From Gemmatimonadota bacterium (GTDB taxonomy: Bacteria > Latescibacterota > UBA2968 > UBA8231): a stretch of 24,198 nt of DNA. The position numbers were made by a program, and so were the translations under genes. The stretch covers positions 1 to 24,198 of the forward strand of contig JAPPEF010000259.1 of NCBI GenBank assembly GCA_028875335.1, written 5' to 3'. This document shows positions 8,472 to 16,598 of the stretch, piece after piece. Below the pieces are notes generated by a model, which was not told the DNA's origin, ran no database searches, and saw nothing but the letters and a program-made list of their open reading frames with translations. Within the stretch, counting starts at the first letter, position 1. Every line of letters starts with the position of its first letter.

Positions 8472-8511
8472 CGAATTCTATCGAATTGAACTCACCCACA
8501 GGAGGAAAATC

Positions 8512-9018
8512 GTGAGAGGTCGCAGAATTGCCGCAGCAGTAGTAGTTGTAGGAATCGTCGGCGTTAGCTCAATCGCCAGCGCCCATGAGGAGCACGACAA
8601 TGGTCCCGGACCCACGGCGTTCACCGCGATGACGCCGATCCTGAACGTCGCAAGCGTCGAGGCGAGCATTGAGCACTACACCTCGGTGCTCGGTTTCAAC
8701 AAGGACTGGGACTGGCCCGCCGAGGAGGAGGACAAGACCTTTGCCTCCATATCCAATGGCGAGGTGCACGTCTTTCTCGCCGAGAATTCGCAGGGTGCCC
8801 GGCCTGTGTGGATTTACTACAACGTCGGTGATGTCGATAAGCTGCACCAAGAATACGTGGCGGCAGGGGCGGTCATAAATCAGGAGCCCTCCGACAAACC
8901 GTGGGGGGCACGGGAAATGCTAGTTGAGGATTTGGATGGGCATGTTCTGCGGATTGGGGGGCCGCCTAGGGAGGAAGAGCATGGAGAGAGTGAGGAAGGG
9001 CATGATGAGAGTGAATAA
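8512..9018 (+). CDS. exported VOC (glyoxalase/bleomycin-resistance fold) protein
   Basis: The protein has 168 residues from the GTG at 8512, chosen because AGGAGG lies 6 bases upstream and the sequence opens with a textbook signal peptide: basic RGRR, hydrophobic core IAAAVVVVGIVGV, cleavage at ASA-HE. The mature part is a single VOC domain: MTPILNVASVEASIEHYTSVLGFNKDW, then VHVFLAENSQ, VWIYYNVGDVDKLHQEYVAAGA and MLVEDLDGHVLRIGG. The tail is rich in Glu and His (EEEHGESEEGHDESE), as is the mature N-terminus (HEEHD), which may bind metal. Export is unusual because most VOC proteins are cytoplasmic. It is monocistronic and diverges from the sulfatase operon. The ligand or reaction is unknown. 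Confidence 0.85.
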   Translation: MRGRRIAAAVVVVGIVGVSSIASAHEEHDNGPGPTAFTAMTPILNVASVEASIEHYTSVLGFNKDWDWPAEEEDKTFASISNGEVHVFLAENSQGARPVWIYYNVGDVDKLHQEYVAAGAVINQEPSDKPWGAREMLVEDLDGHVLRIGGPPREEEHGESEEGHDESE

Positions 9019-9168
9019 GGCACCATTAAAGTGAGAACTAGGCGCACGCCGTCCGGGAAAAGGTGCTGAAGTGGCCTCCTGAACCCTAGTGCGAAAATCT
9101 GACTAAATGGTACATTGAGACGGATGTTAATTGCGGCAAGGCGCAACCAAAACAAACGAGGATAGACT

Positions 9169-10377
9169 ATGACGATTGATCTACAGACCTTGCGGGATGC
9201 GGTCGGCGGAACGGCGGCGGCATTTCGGTGTGTGACCGACTATCAGCCGGCAGGAGGTCCTGGTGACAAGGTTTTCTCGCCGACCTATGAAGGCGGTAAA
9301 TACGCCACTGAGGAACGCATTGATCCCGCTACCGGCGAGGTTCGACAGTGTGTTCTCTTAGACTCTGTGCAGTCCCAAGCCAACCGCATGGAATTGGCGC
9401 TGCTGGAGGCGCACCGGGTTGGAACGGTACAGCTCCCTCTGCTAGTAACGCGCTTCGATCAGGAGGAACTGCTCAAGAAGTTCACGGTGACCAGCTTAGA
9501 GGCACCTCACCGCGTCGCGGATGCGCTATTCCGCGACAGCCTGCTCGACGGCACGATTTTTCGTAAATCAGAGAAAGGTCGAATACTCGACACTGCGGAG
9601 GTGAGGAACGCCACCGGCCTATTTGGCTTGTGTCCGACCGCCTTGATATTCGGTCTATGGGACTCGACTGGGCCTCGTGGCGGCGCAGGGTGCAAGTTTC
9701 AGCGGGCGATGGTGTCGGAGATCGTGGGATATGATGCGGTGGCAGGGGAGAAAACAGGAAGCCGCATTGATCCTGCCCAGATCATGCTTGGAGCAGGTCC
9801 GTTATACGAGCGCAAGTCTTCAGATGATGATGTACCGAATTGGACCTTAGATGAAAAAGCGGGATCTAACAAGCTGGGTAAGGACAAGAGAGGAAGGCCT
9901 TCAGAAGCCAATCACGGAAACGTCACGCCAAGTATTACGGAAGGCGGATTCACTTTATCGAGAGCCCGGCAAACGACAACCTTGTCTCTGGCCGTCTTGC
10001 GCCGCCTTCGTTTTCCGCTCAGCGGTGCCGCAGATTCCAACTATGATACCGATCTCGCAGCGCGTACTGCCTTAGCAGCTTTGGGCATTGCCGCCGGTAC
10101 TCTAGCGAGGGTCGATACGGATCTTCGTTCTCGTTGCCAGCTTTTTGCTGAACAAGAACCTGTGTGGGAACTGCTTGACCGCCCTGGAGAGTCTCCGCAG
10201 GAATTTAAACTTGGTCCCGAAGACGCGCTAAAACTGTTGGAAGAAGCGACTGCTGAGGCCAAAGATGTCGGCTTGCCTTGGGAGGACGAAATTGAGCTGA
10301 CCCCATCGCCCGACCTTGTCGAATTGGTTCGGCGTAGCCAGGAATTGGCGAGCGCATCGGGAGAAGGAGAAGACTGA
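9169..10377 (+). CDS. csb1: type I-G CRISPR backbone protein Csb1 (Cas7)
   Basis: This 402-residue protein belongs to the GSU0053/Csb1 family, the Cas7-type RAMP that polymerises along crRNA to form the backbone of the type I-G (I-U) Cascade. Recognisable blocks are LLDSVQSQANRMELALL (residues 63-79) and RGGAGCKFQRAMVSEIVGYD (about 168-187), both hallmarks of the family, and a C-terminal acidic tail. GAGG sits 7 bases before the ATG. The stop overlaps the csb2 start by one base (TGATG), so the two are translationally coupled. The 150-base gap upstream presumably carries the cas operon promoter, but I see only weak -35/-10 candidates. Length and motifs look intact. Confidence 0.95.
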   Translation: MTIDLQTLRDAVGGTAAAFRCVTDYQPAGGPGDKVFSPTYEGGKYATEERIDPATGEVRQCVLLDSVQSQANRMELALLEAHRVGTVQLPLLVTRFDQEELLKKFTVTSLEAPHRVADALFRDSLLDGTIFRKSEKGRILDTAEVRNATGLFGLCPTALIFGLWDSTGPRGGAGCKFQRAMVSEIVGYDAVAGEKTGSRIDPAQIMLGAGPLYERKSSDDDVPNWTLDEKAGSNKLGKDKRGRPSEANHGNVTPSITEGGFTLSRARQTTTLSLAVLRRLRFPLSGAADSNYDTDLAARTALAALGIAAGTLARVDTDLRSRCQLFAEQEPVWELLDRPGESPQEFKLGPEDALKLLEEATAEAKDVGLPWEDEIELTPSPDLVELVRRSQELASASGEGED

Positions 10378-12734
10378 TGTTCGCCCTTGGTCTCCACTAT
10401 CTGAACGGGTGGTCAATGGCAGCGGCGGACGGGGCGCGAAAGGAGCAAGCCGAATGGCCACCGCATCCCGATCGGGTGTTCATGGCATTGGCGGCAGCTT
10501 GGTTTGAGACCGGCGAAGACCCTGCCGAAGGCGAGGCCCTGCGCTGGTTTGAAGCCTTGCCACCCCCTGCGATTGCCGCCTCGGATGCGGACAGCCGCAC
10601 CACAGTTGTCAGCTATGTGCCCGTCAACGACGCGAGCCTCAGTCGCAAAGTGCCTAATAGTGGAGACCTAAACAAACTAAAGGATGCCGGACTGGCCCAA
10701 CTTCCAGAGCATCGATCGCGCCAGCCTCGTGGTTTCCCGGTTGCCATTCCCCACGATCCAACGGTGCATCTGATGTGGCCAGAGGTCGAGTTAGGTGCTC
10801 ATCGCGTTGCCTTGGAACGGCTGGTCGCCAAGGTCACGCATGTAGGGCATTCAGCCTCCTTCGTGCAAGTGTGGCTGGAATCCGAGCCGCCGCCGCCCGT
10901 GTGGATTCCGGCGACCGGTGTCGCCCTTCAGCGATTGCGCGTAACGAGCCCTGGGCGCTTGAAGACATTGGAAACGCGCATGAACCGCGCCGCATGGATT
11001 GCCTACCACGATCTTCGCGGCGAAATTGAGCAAGCTGAGGCGGATCTCAAGGAGATGAAGCAACCGCCAAGGGTACCTTGGAAGGCATTTGCAGACGCGG
11101 TGTTGCTGGCTGACGAATCCGAGACCAAGCAGCATCCCGAATATCCCAGCGCGAAGACAAGTGGTGATGCTGAGGCTGCGGCAAATCTGGTCAGCGGCTT
11201 GGTTGACGAAGCAGGAATCACCACGGTTCGTGCACTCATCGCCGAGGTTAGCGAAAGCGGGGAGCCCGTGCTGATATGCGCCAATGCCTACGAGCAAGGC
11301 TTCAATGCGATCCCTGCTTCCTTGGCAGAACTGCTGAGCGAACGCTTGGGTGTCCCGTTTGATACCACTGTCGCACAGGCCAATGTGGTACGCCACACGG
11401 GTGCCGACGGATATGGCCGACTCGCTCGGCAAGCCGCATTTGAAGGAACCGTTGAGAAGGAACGTGAATACGTGATGGTGGACGATTTCGTCGGTCAGGG
11501 CGGCACGCTGGCAAATCTGCGCGGCTGGATTGAGAAACAGGGAGGAAAGGTCGTCGGAGCCATTGCGCTGACCGGAAAACCTTACTCTGCAAAACTAAAC
11601 CCTTCACAGGAGCAATTGCATGAACTCCGACAAAAGCACGGATCAGACTTTGAGAAATGGTGGAAGGCGCACTTCGGCCACGCCTTCGATTGCCTTACTT
11701 ACTCAGAAGCTCGGTACCTCGCCCGCTCCCCGGATGTTGACACCATCCGAAATCGACTTGCTGCGGCAATGCGCGAAGGAGGTAGCCGAAGTCACGCGCG
11801 AAGTCCTCGCGAGCAAAGACAATACATCAAGGAAATGAAAACGCGTTTGGGAGACCGTTTTCCCGCTGGCCAACCTGTGAGTCTGCACCCGGTGCCGGGC
11901 CGTTGGCAGGGATACGATAGGCCACGAGAAACCAACTTCACCGAAACACCTAGGTCTGTTTTCGACCCTCAGCTCATTGTTATCAGTATCAAGGGGAAGC
12001 ATGTGTCCCTGTCAGCGACGCTCAAGCTCACAGCGGCCCTACGCGGCTTATTGACAAAAGAGTGTCCCGAACAACCGCCGCCGGAATGGTTTAGTGGCCA
12101 TCGCTTGGACGGCACGCCCACCGCCGCACCGCATCTCGCCTTGACACCTCTCCCCTTTGTCGGCTCGGAACATGCAGATGGCCGCATTATGGGTTTGGCT
12201 CTGGTTCTGCCGACGGGCTTGGATCAGCAGGAGGCCGGGCATTGCCTTGAACCGTTCCTACGCGATCCAACTACCGGATTGCCGCGTGAACATCCTTTGT
12301 TTGATGACCAGTGGTTCGAGTGCGCTATTGAACTGGAAACCCGCGAACGCCCGCCGAAAAACCTTGACCCGGATACTTGGACACGGGAATCTCGCGTTTG
12401 GGCGAGCGTGACCCCGGTGGTACTGAACCGACATTTTGATGGCAAGGACAAATGGGAGCGGGCGGCTGAGAGCGTGAAAGATGCGTGTCTGCACATTGGT
12501 CTGCCGCGCCCGCGCGAGGTGTTGTTGCACCCGGTTTCGCTGATTGAGGGCGTCCCCCATGCGAGGGAGTATCCTCAACTGATGCGTAAGAACGGCGGTG
12601 GGCGACGGAGCCATAACCATGGGGTGATCGTCTTTGACGAGCCGGTGCGCGGGCCTGTGCTCGTGGGAGCAGGTCGCTTCCGGGGATATGGGTTGTGCCG
12701 CCCAATGGATGAAAAAGGTGGAGACCGTGGCTGA
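10377..12734 (+). CDS. csb2: type I-G Csb2 (Cas5-Cas6 fusion) with inserted phosphoribosyltransferase-like domain
   Basis: The protein has 785 residues, whereas GSU0054/Csb2 proteins are usually about 500-550. Residues 1-224 are standard Csb2 (FALGLHYLNGWSMAAA, EWPPHPDRVFMALAAAW, RLKTLETRMNRAAW). Csb2 sequence resumes at about 485 (RFPAGQPVSLHPVPGRWQGY) and runs to the glycine-rich RAMP loop VGAGRFRGYGLCRPM at the C-terminus, with a histidine-bearing SHNHG block before it. The family joins Cas5 and Cas6: it would cut the pre-crRNA at the repeat hairpin and hold the crRNA 5' handle. Residues 229-484 are foreign to the family and carry VMVDDFVGQGGTL, a PRPP-binding-loop signature. The frame is continuous, and removing 260 residues would leave a canonical protein of about 525. 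The gene is coupled to csb1, and its stop codon shares a base with a CRISPR-repeat-like element. Confidence 0.93.
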   Translation: MFALGLHYLNGWSMAAADGARKEQAEWPPHPDRVFMALAAAWFETGEDPAEGEALRWFEALPPPAIAASDADSRTTVVSYVPVNDASLSRKVPNSGDLNKLKDAGLAQLPEHRSRQPRGFPVAIPHDPTVHLMWPEVELGAHRVALERLVAKVTHVGHSASFVQVWLESEPPPPVWIPATGVALQRLRVTSPGRLKTLETRMNRAAWIAYHDLRGEIEQAEADLKEMKQPPRVPWKAFADAVLLADESETKQHPEYPSAKTSGDAEAAANLVSGLVDEAGITTVRALIAEVSESGEPVLICANAYEQGFNAIPASLAELLSERLGVPFDTTVAQANVVRHTGADGYGRLARQAAFEGTVEKEREYVMVDDFVGQGGTLANLRGWIEKQGGKVVGAIALTGKPYSAKLNPSQEQLHELRQKHGSDFEKWWKAHFGHAFDCLTYSEARYLARSPDVDTIRNRLAAAMREGGSRSHARSPREQRQYIKEMKTRLGDRFPAGQPVSLHPVPGRWQGYDRPRETNFTETPRSVFDPQLIVISIKGKHVSLSATLKLTAALRGLLTKECPEQPPPEWFSGHRLDGTPTAAPHLALTPLPFVGSEHADGRIMGLALVLPTGLDQQEAGHCLEPFLRDPTTGLPREHPLFDDQWFECAIELETRERPPKNLDPDTWTRESRVWASVTPVVLNRHFDGKDKWERAAESVKDACLHIGLPRPREVLLHPVSLIEGVPHAREYPQLMRKNGGGRRSHNHGVIVFDEPVRGPVLVGAGRFRGYGLCRPMDEKGGDRG
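11047..11840 (+). other. in-frame domain insertion within csb2 (type I phosphoribosyltransferase-like)
   Basis: The segment lies between an imperfect direct repeat, TCAAGGAGATGAAG (11047-11060) and TCAAGGAAATGAAA (11827-11840), with 12 of 14 bases identical. The copies are exactly 780 bp apart, so both encode KEMK (residues 225-228 and 485-488). The encoded domain contains FNAIPASLAELLSERLG, VRHTGADGYGRLARQAAFEG and VMVDDFVGQGGTLANLRGWI; the last has the hydrophobic-strand, DD, G-x-GGT pattern of the type I PRTase PRPP loop (residues 366-378). A further HFGHAFDCLTYSEARYL block follows. From memory, near-identical PRTase modules occur in multi-domain proteins of integrative elements and phages. 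Activity is inferred, not shown. Confidence 0.8.
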
Positions 12735-15675
12735 CTTCCAAGGCAGCGATACCTTGGCCTCATTGAAGCAGTTGAACGCTATGGACTTCGCCGAATTTTT
12801 CAACAAGTTGTGGGGCCATCCACCTTTCGCTTGGCAGCAGGCATTGGCGGATAGAGTACTGGAGCGGGCAGAGGCTCCTTGGCCCGAAGCCATTGCCTTG
12901 CCGACAGCAGCAGGCAAGACCGCGTGCTTGGATATCGCCGTGTTCGCGTTGGCTGCCCAAGCATCTCGGTTGGCTCGGAAGCAAGTCATCACTGCACCGC
13001 GTCGCGTATTCTTGGTCGTTGACCGGCGCGTAATCGTGGACCAAGCATACGAGCGGGCGCGCCTGCTGGCAGATCATCTTGAGAAGGCACAGGACGGTAT
13101 CCTCAAGCGCGTTGCAGACAACCTGCGACAGATTGCCCACGGTGGGGTGGATGGATTTGCAGGGGAGTTACCGTTGACTGCTCATGTATTGCGCGGCGGT
13201 ATGTATCGGTCGGAGGCTTGGATGAACAGCCCGCTTCAACCCATGGTGGTGGCTTCGACTGTCGATCAAATCGGCTCTCGCTTGTTGTTTCGCGGCTATG
13301 GGCGTGGCCCTAGCACGTGGCCGATAGCTGCGGGGTTGGTCGCCAACGACAGTCTGGTCTTACTCGACGAGGCGCATTGCGCCCAACCGTTCCTGCAAAC
13401 CCTGCAAGCGGTGCGGCGCTATCAAAGATGGGGGCATACGCCACTTGAGCGTCCTTTTTATTCGGTGGTGATGTCGGCGACCCCGCCGCCGGGGGTGGAC
13501 CTGTTCGAGGATCTATCCGAAGAAAGTCGAGACCTTGCCCATCCGCTAGGTCAGCGTCAACTAGCACACAAGCCCGCCATTCTGAAGACAGTTGAAAAAG
13601 CCAAAGGGAAGCAGGCCACAAGCGCGATGGCTAAGGCCTTGGCCGAGGCTGCATTGGGACTGGTCAACGGCGAATGCCGCGCTATCGTGGTGTTCGTCAA
13701 TCGCGTTGCCACAGCGCGGGAGACCTATTGCTTGCTTCAAAGCCGGGAAGATCTTGACTCAGTATTGCTGACAGGTCGGATGCGCCCCGTCGATAAGGAT
13801 GCCCTAGTTAAGCAACACTTGAAACACCTTGAATCCGACCAAGCGGACAAACGCGCTTTGTCAAAGCCGGTGGTTATCGTGGCTACCCAAACCTTGGAAG
13901 TCGGAGCCGATCTCGATTTCGACGGTTTGGTGACCGAGTGCGCTAGCCTAGATGCCCTACGCCAGCGTTTTGGCCGCCTGAATCGCATGGGGCGACCAAT
14001 TGAGGCTCGGGCGGTCATTCTCGTGCGCGGCGACCAAGCGAGTGAAACGGGCGATGATCCCGTGTACGGCGAGGCTCTTACCAAGACTTGGAATTGGCTC
14101 AATGAGCACAAGGGTAATAATGGTGAGGTCGATTTTGGAATCGCATATCTGCCGGACGGCGACTCTTCGCTCAACGCACCTCCCGTCGATGCTCCGGTGA
14201 TGCTTCCCGCCCATGTCGATTGCTGGGCGCAGACAGCACCAGAACCACAACCTTCTCCTGATGTGGCTCCGTTCTTGCACGGGCCTCGTGAAGGCGTGGC
14301 GGATGTACAGGTCTGTTGGCGTGCCGATTTGAACTTGATCGATGAAAAGGAAACTGCGCTGGAACTTCTGTCCTTGTGCCCGCCGAGCAGCAGTGAGACG
14401 CTTCCGGTACCAGTTAGTGTGTTCAGGCGTTGGCTGGCCGGAGAAGATGCCGCAGACGACAGCGCCGACGTGGAAGGAACCGGCACAGAGGATGGCCTGA
14501 ACAGGAACGGTTTGCCCACGGTGGAACGCTTGGTTGTGCGGTGGCGGGGGGTCGAGACGGAACTCGGGAACGTCACAGCGGACCCTAGGGCGATTCGGCC
14601 CGGCGATATTATTGTGATCCCTGCCACCCATCCGGGGCCAGCGCGTCAACTCGGAGACCTGCCGCCGGACACCGACTTAGACGTGGGTGATCGCGCCTAT
14701 CGGCTCGCTCGCGCTAAGCCTATCCTTCGCTTGCACCCGAAGCTAGTGGGCGATTGGCCGGATTCTGTTACGGCCAAAGAAACCGTTCGTGAGTTATTGA
14801 AAGATTTGGAACGAAAATACGAGGACGATGAGCTTGACGATGCCTTGCGCGATCTTCTGACAGAGCTTTCCAATTCACCCGAACCGTCTTGGCTATCGGA
14901 AGCCGCAAGCGAACTCTGCAAAGAGTTTTCTGGGTCGAAACTTCACATAGTCGCCGGCAACAGCTTGGTGCTCGTCGGACGCCGTCTCATACTGGAGCTC
15001 ACCCGCGAAGCTGACCGCTTCAGCGATGAGGATGATGCTAGCGCGTCCGGTATTGGGCGTCCCGTCAAACTGCTAAGGCACCTTCCCGATGTCGAGGCGT
15101 TGGCTCGCCGTCATGCGGCGGGCTGCGGCTTGCCAAAGGACTTGGTTGATGTCATAGCCTGCGCTGGCCTGTTACACGATTTGGGCAAGGCCGATCCACG
15201 ATTTCAGTCTTTGTTGCGTGGCGGTGCTCGGTGGTTGGGCGGAGAACCTCTCGCCAAGTCTGCCGAAATACCGAGAAATCGGATAGCCTATGAGAGGGCG
15301 AGGACCGCTTCTGGCTATCCCAAAGGCGGGCGGCACGAACTGCTTTCGGTGCGCTTGGCCGAAAGTGCGTCGGTGCTTTTGCCGGAAAGGGACGATCTGC
15401 GCGACTTGGTTCTTCATTTGATTGCCAGCCATCACGGCCACTGTCGGCCGTTCGCGCCAGTGATATTTGACGAGCAGGGCGTGGATGTGGATTTCGAGTT
15501 GCGCGGCCAACGAACGCATTGGTGCGGTCCTACTAATCTTGAGCATCTCGATTCTGGCGTCTCAGACCGCTATTGGCGGTTGGTTCGGCGCTATGGCTGG
15601 TGGGGTTTGGCTTGGCTGGAAGCGCTGCTGCGGCTCGCTGATTGGCGGCAGAGCGAACAGGAGGAGGCTCAATGA
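12727..15675 (+). CDS. cas3: type I-G Cas3 helicase-nuclease (helicase, then C-terminal HD domain)
   Basis: The protein has 982 residues from the GTG at 12727, which has AAGGTGG just upstream. Homologues as I recall them begin at a point matching the ATG at 12781 (MDFAEFFNKLWGHPPFAWQ), which would give 964 residues; the extra 18 residues simply translate a repeat-like hairpin. Helicase motifs are in order: Walker A LPTAAGKT (about residue 58), DEAH in LLDEAHCAQPF (about 213), MSATPPP (about 248) and motif VI RQRFGRLNRMGRP (about 411). The HD nuclease is C-terminal: LLHDLGKADPRFQ (about 814) and ASHHGHCRPFAP. This helicase-before-HD order is characteristic of the GSU0051 type. Cas3 unwinds and degrades target DNA after Cascade binding. 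The stop overlaps the next gene by four bases (ATGA). Confidence 0.95.
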   Translation: MADFQGSDTLASLKQLNAMDFAEFFNKLWGHPPFAWQQALADRVLERAEAPWPEAIALPTAAGKTACLDIAVFALAAQASRLARKQVITAPRRVFLVVDRRVIVDQAYERARLLADHLEKAQDGILKRVADNLRQIAHGGVDGFAGELPLTAHVLRGGMYRSEAWMNSPLQPMVVASTVDQIGSRLLFRGYGRGPSTWPIAAGLVANDSLVLLDEAHCAQPFLQTLQAVRRYQRWGHTPLERPFYSVVMSATPPPGVDLFEDLSEESRDLAHPLGQRQLAHKPAILKTVEKAKGKQATSAMAKALAEAALGLVNGECRAIVVFVNRVATARETYCLLQSREDLDSVLLTGRMRPVDKDALVKQHLKHLESDQADKRALSKPVVIVATQTLEVGADLDFDGLVTECASLDALRQRFGRLNRMGRPIEARAVILVRGDQASETGDDPVYGEALTKTWNWLNEHKGNNGEVDFGIAYLPDGDSSLNAPPVDAPVMLPAHVDCWAQTAPEPQPSPDVAPFLHGPREGVADVQVCWRADLNLIDEKETALELLSLCPPSSSETLPVPVSVFRRWLAGEDAADDSADVEGTGTEDGLNRNGLPTVERLVVRWRGVETELGNVTADPRAIRPGDIIVIPATHPGPARQLGDLPPDTDLDVGDRAYRLARAKPILRLHPKLVGDWPDSVTAKETVRELLKDLERKYEDDELDDALRDLLTELSNSPEPSWLSEAASELCKEFSGSKLHIVAGNSLVLVGRRLILELTREADRFSDEDDASASGIGRPVKLLRHLPDVEALARRHAAGCGLPKDLVDVIACAGLLHDLGKADPRFQSLLRGGARWLGGEPLAKSAEIPRNRIAYERARTASGYPKGGRHELLSVRLAESASVLLPERDDLRDLVLHLIASHHGHCRPFAPVIFDEQGVDVDFELRGQRTHWCGPTNLEHLDSGVSDRYWRLVRRYGWWGLAWLEALLRLADWRQSEQEEAQ
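12734..12769 (+). repeat. solitary CRISPR-repeat-like hairpin at csb2/cas3 junction
   Basis: This 36-base stretch aligns without gaps to the array repeat (26 of 36 identical, 28 of 36 against the TTGG variant of the second repeat), and the last 14 bases, GGCCTCATTGAAGC, are identical. The stem is kept by compensation: CCAAGG (12738-12743) pairs with CCTTGG (12752-12757) where the array has CCGGGG and CCCCGG. The apical loop GCGA (12746-12749) is a GNRA tetraloop in the same position as the array's GCAA. The ATTGAAGC handle covers 12762-12769. The element starts on the last base of the csb2 stop codon and ends 11 bases before the conserved cas3 start at 12781. Confidence 0.8.
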
Positions 15676-16598
15676 CGGCAAACGGATCAACTCCGGGGCT
15701 TCTGCTCAACGGACTCGATGGCAGCAATCCGCTCGGGTTTCTCGCGGCTATTGGTACTTTGCGAATTGCGACTGAGGCAAATTCATCGGCGAACTGGCGT
15801 ATAAGTTGGAAAGAGCAGGGTGGGCACTGGTCGCCTGTATTGCTTGGGGATATAGCACTTACAGCGGATAGTTTGATCGAACTACTCATGCCCGCTCTAA
15901 CGGAGATGAAAGATGCGTTTAAGTTTGCTGACGATCTAACGATCAATTGTGAGGAGTTCCGGAAAGTGGCTCAATCTGCCTCCAACGCAGCAGGTCTTAC
16001 TGAGCGGCACGATGCAGATTTTATTGCCGCCTTTGGTTGCGATAGCCTCCCCATCTCCCCGAGAGACTCGCGTATTCAGGACACGGCACTGCGAACCATG
16101 AGCGGAGCGGGACATCAGCACTTTATCGGCTCCATGCGAGAGCTAGTGGAAAGCACCAAGTCAGATCATTTGCGTACTTCCTTGTTTGAGGTGTGGCAAT
16201 ATTCAGACCCTAAGCCGAGTCTTCGCTGGGATCCTTTGGACGACCGCAGGTATGCTCTGCGTTGGAAGGAACCTTCGGGCGATCCAGTGCGCACGATGCG
16301 CGGTGCCAATCGTCTTGCCGTGGAAGCGCTGCCTCTTTTCCCTACTGCACCTGGGGAACGGCACTTACATACGACTGGCTTTTCGCAGCGGCGTGGCGAA
16401 GGTGTGCTGTTTTCGTGGCCAATCTGGGAAGGGGCTTTGAGTATTGAAGTCGTGCGGTCTCTGCTCAGCTTGGCCGAGTTGCAAAAGCCCTTACCGGATC
16501 GCAAGAGTCTTTTAGCGTTAGGCGTTGTCGAGGTTTATCGGAGCCAGCGCATTACTAGGGATAAGTATCGCAATTTCACGCATGCGGCACCTGTATGA
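15672..16598 (+). CDS. type I-G small Cas8 (GSU0052-like, 'Cas3-extension' family)
   Basis: The product has 308 residues and starts at the ATG that overlaps the cas3 stop (ATGA), with GGAGGAGG about 5 bases upstream. Recognisable stretches are LLLNGLDGSNPLGFLAAIGTLRIA at the N-terminus, RIQDTALRTMSGAGHQHFIGSMREL, SLRWDPLDDRRYALRWKEPSGDP and, at the end, VEVYRSQRITRDKYRNFT. These fit the short GSU0052-type subunit of the Dpsyc/I-G system rather than the roughly 700-residue Csx17. In the complex it would fill the Cas8 position, recognising the PAM and recruiting Cas3; that role is inferred from position and family. The gene looks complete, not truncated. Only 30 bases separate its stop from the first array repeat. 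Confidence 0.85.
   Translation: MTANGSTPGLLLNGLDGSNPLGFLAAIGTLRIATEANSSANWRISWKEQGGHWSPVLLGDIALTADSLIELLMPALTEMKDAFKFADDLTINCEEFRKVAQSASNAAGLTERHDADFIAAFGCDSLPISPRDSRIQDTALRTMSGAGHQHFIGSMRELVESTKSDHLRTSLFEVWQYSDPKPSLRWDPLDDRRYALRWKEPSGDPVRTMRGANRLAVEALPLFPTAPGERHLHTTGFSQRRGEGVLFSWPIWEGALSIEVVRSLLSLAELQKPLPDRKSLLALGVVEVYRSQRITRDKYRNFTHAAPV

Noticed and set aside
8245..8511. N-terminal extension of the VOC protein from an upstream start
   Set aside because: The extension would overlap the divergent sulfatase gene and promoter; the GTG at 8512 has AGGAGG and starts a textbook signal peptide.
9047..9085. Possible second repeat-like element upstream of csb1 (CCGGG ... TGGCCTCCTGAAC)
   Set aside because: The match needs gaps, the spacing between the conserved blocks is off by two bases and no compensated stem forms, unlike the element at the csb2/cas3 junction.
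11620..11838. Short reading frame inside csb2 in another frame, possibly a separate gene in the inserted domain
   Set aside because: The csb2 frame is unbroken across the region with good PRTase motifs, and the alternative frame has no recognisable features.
15672..16598. Cas8 gene as a truncated Csx17
   Set aside because: At 308 residues it fits the short GSU0052-type subunit from the N-terminal LNGLDGSNPL to the terminal YRSQRIT block, with no sign of a broken end.
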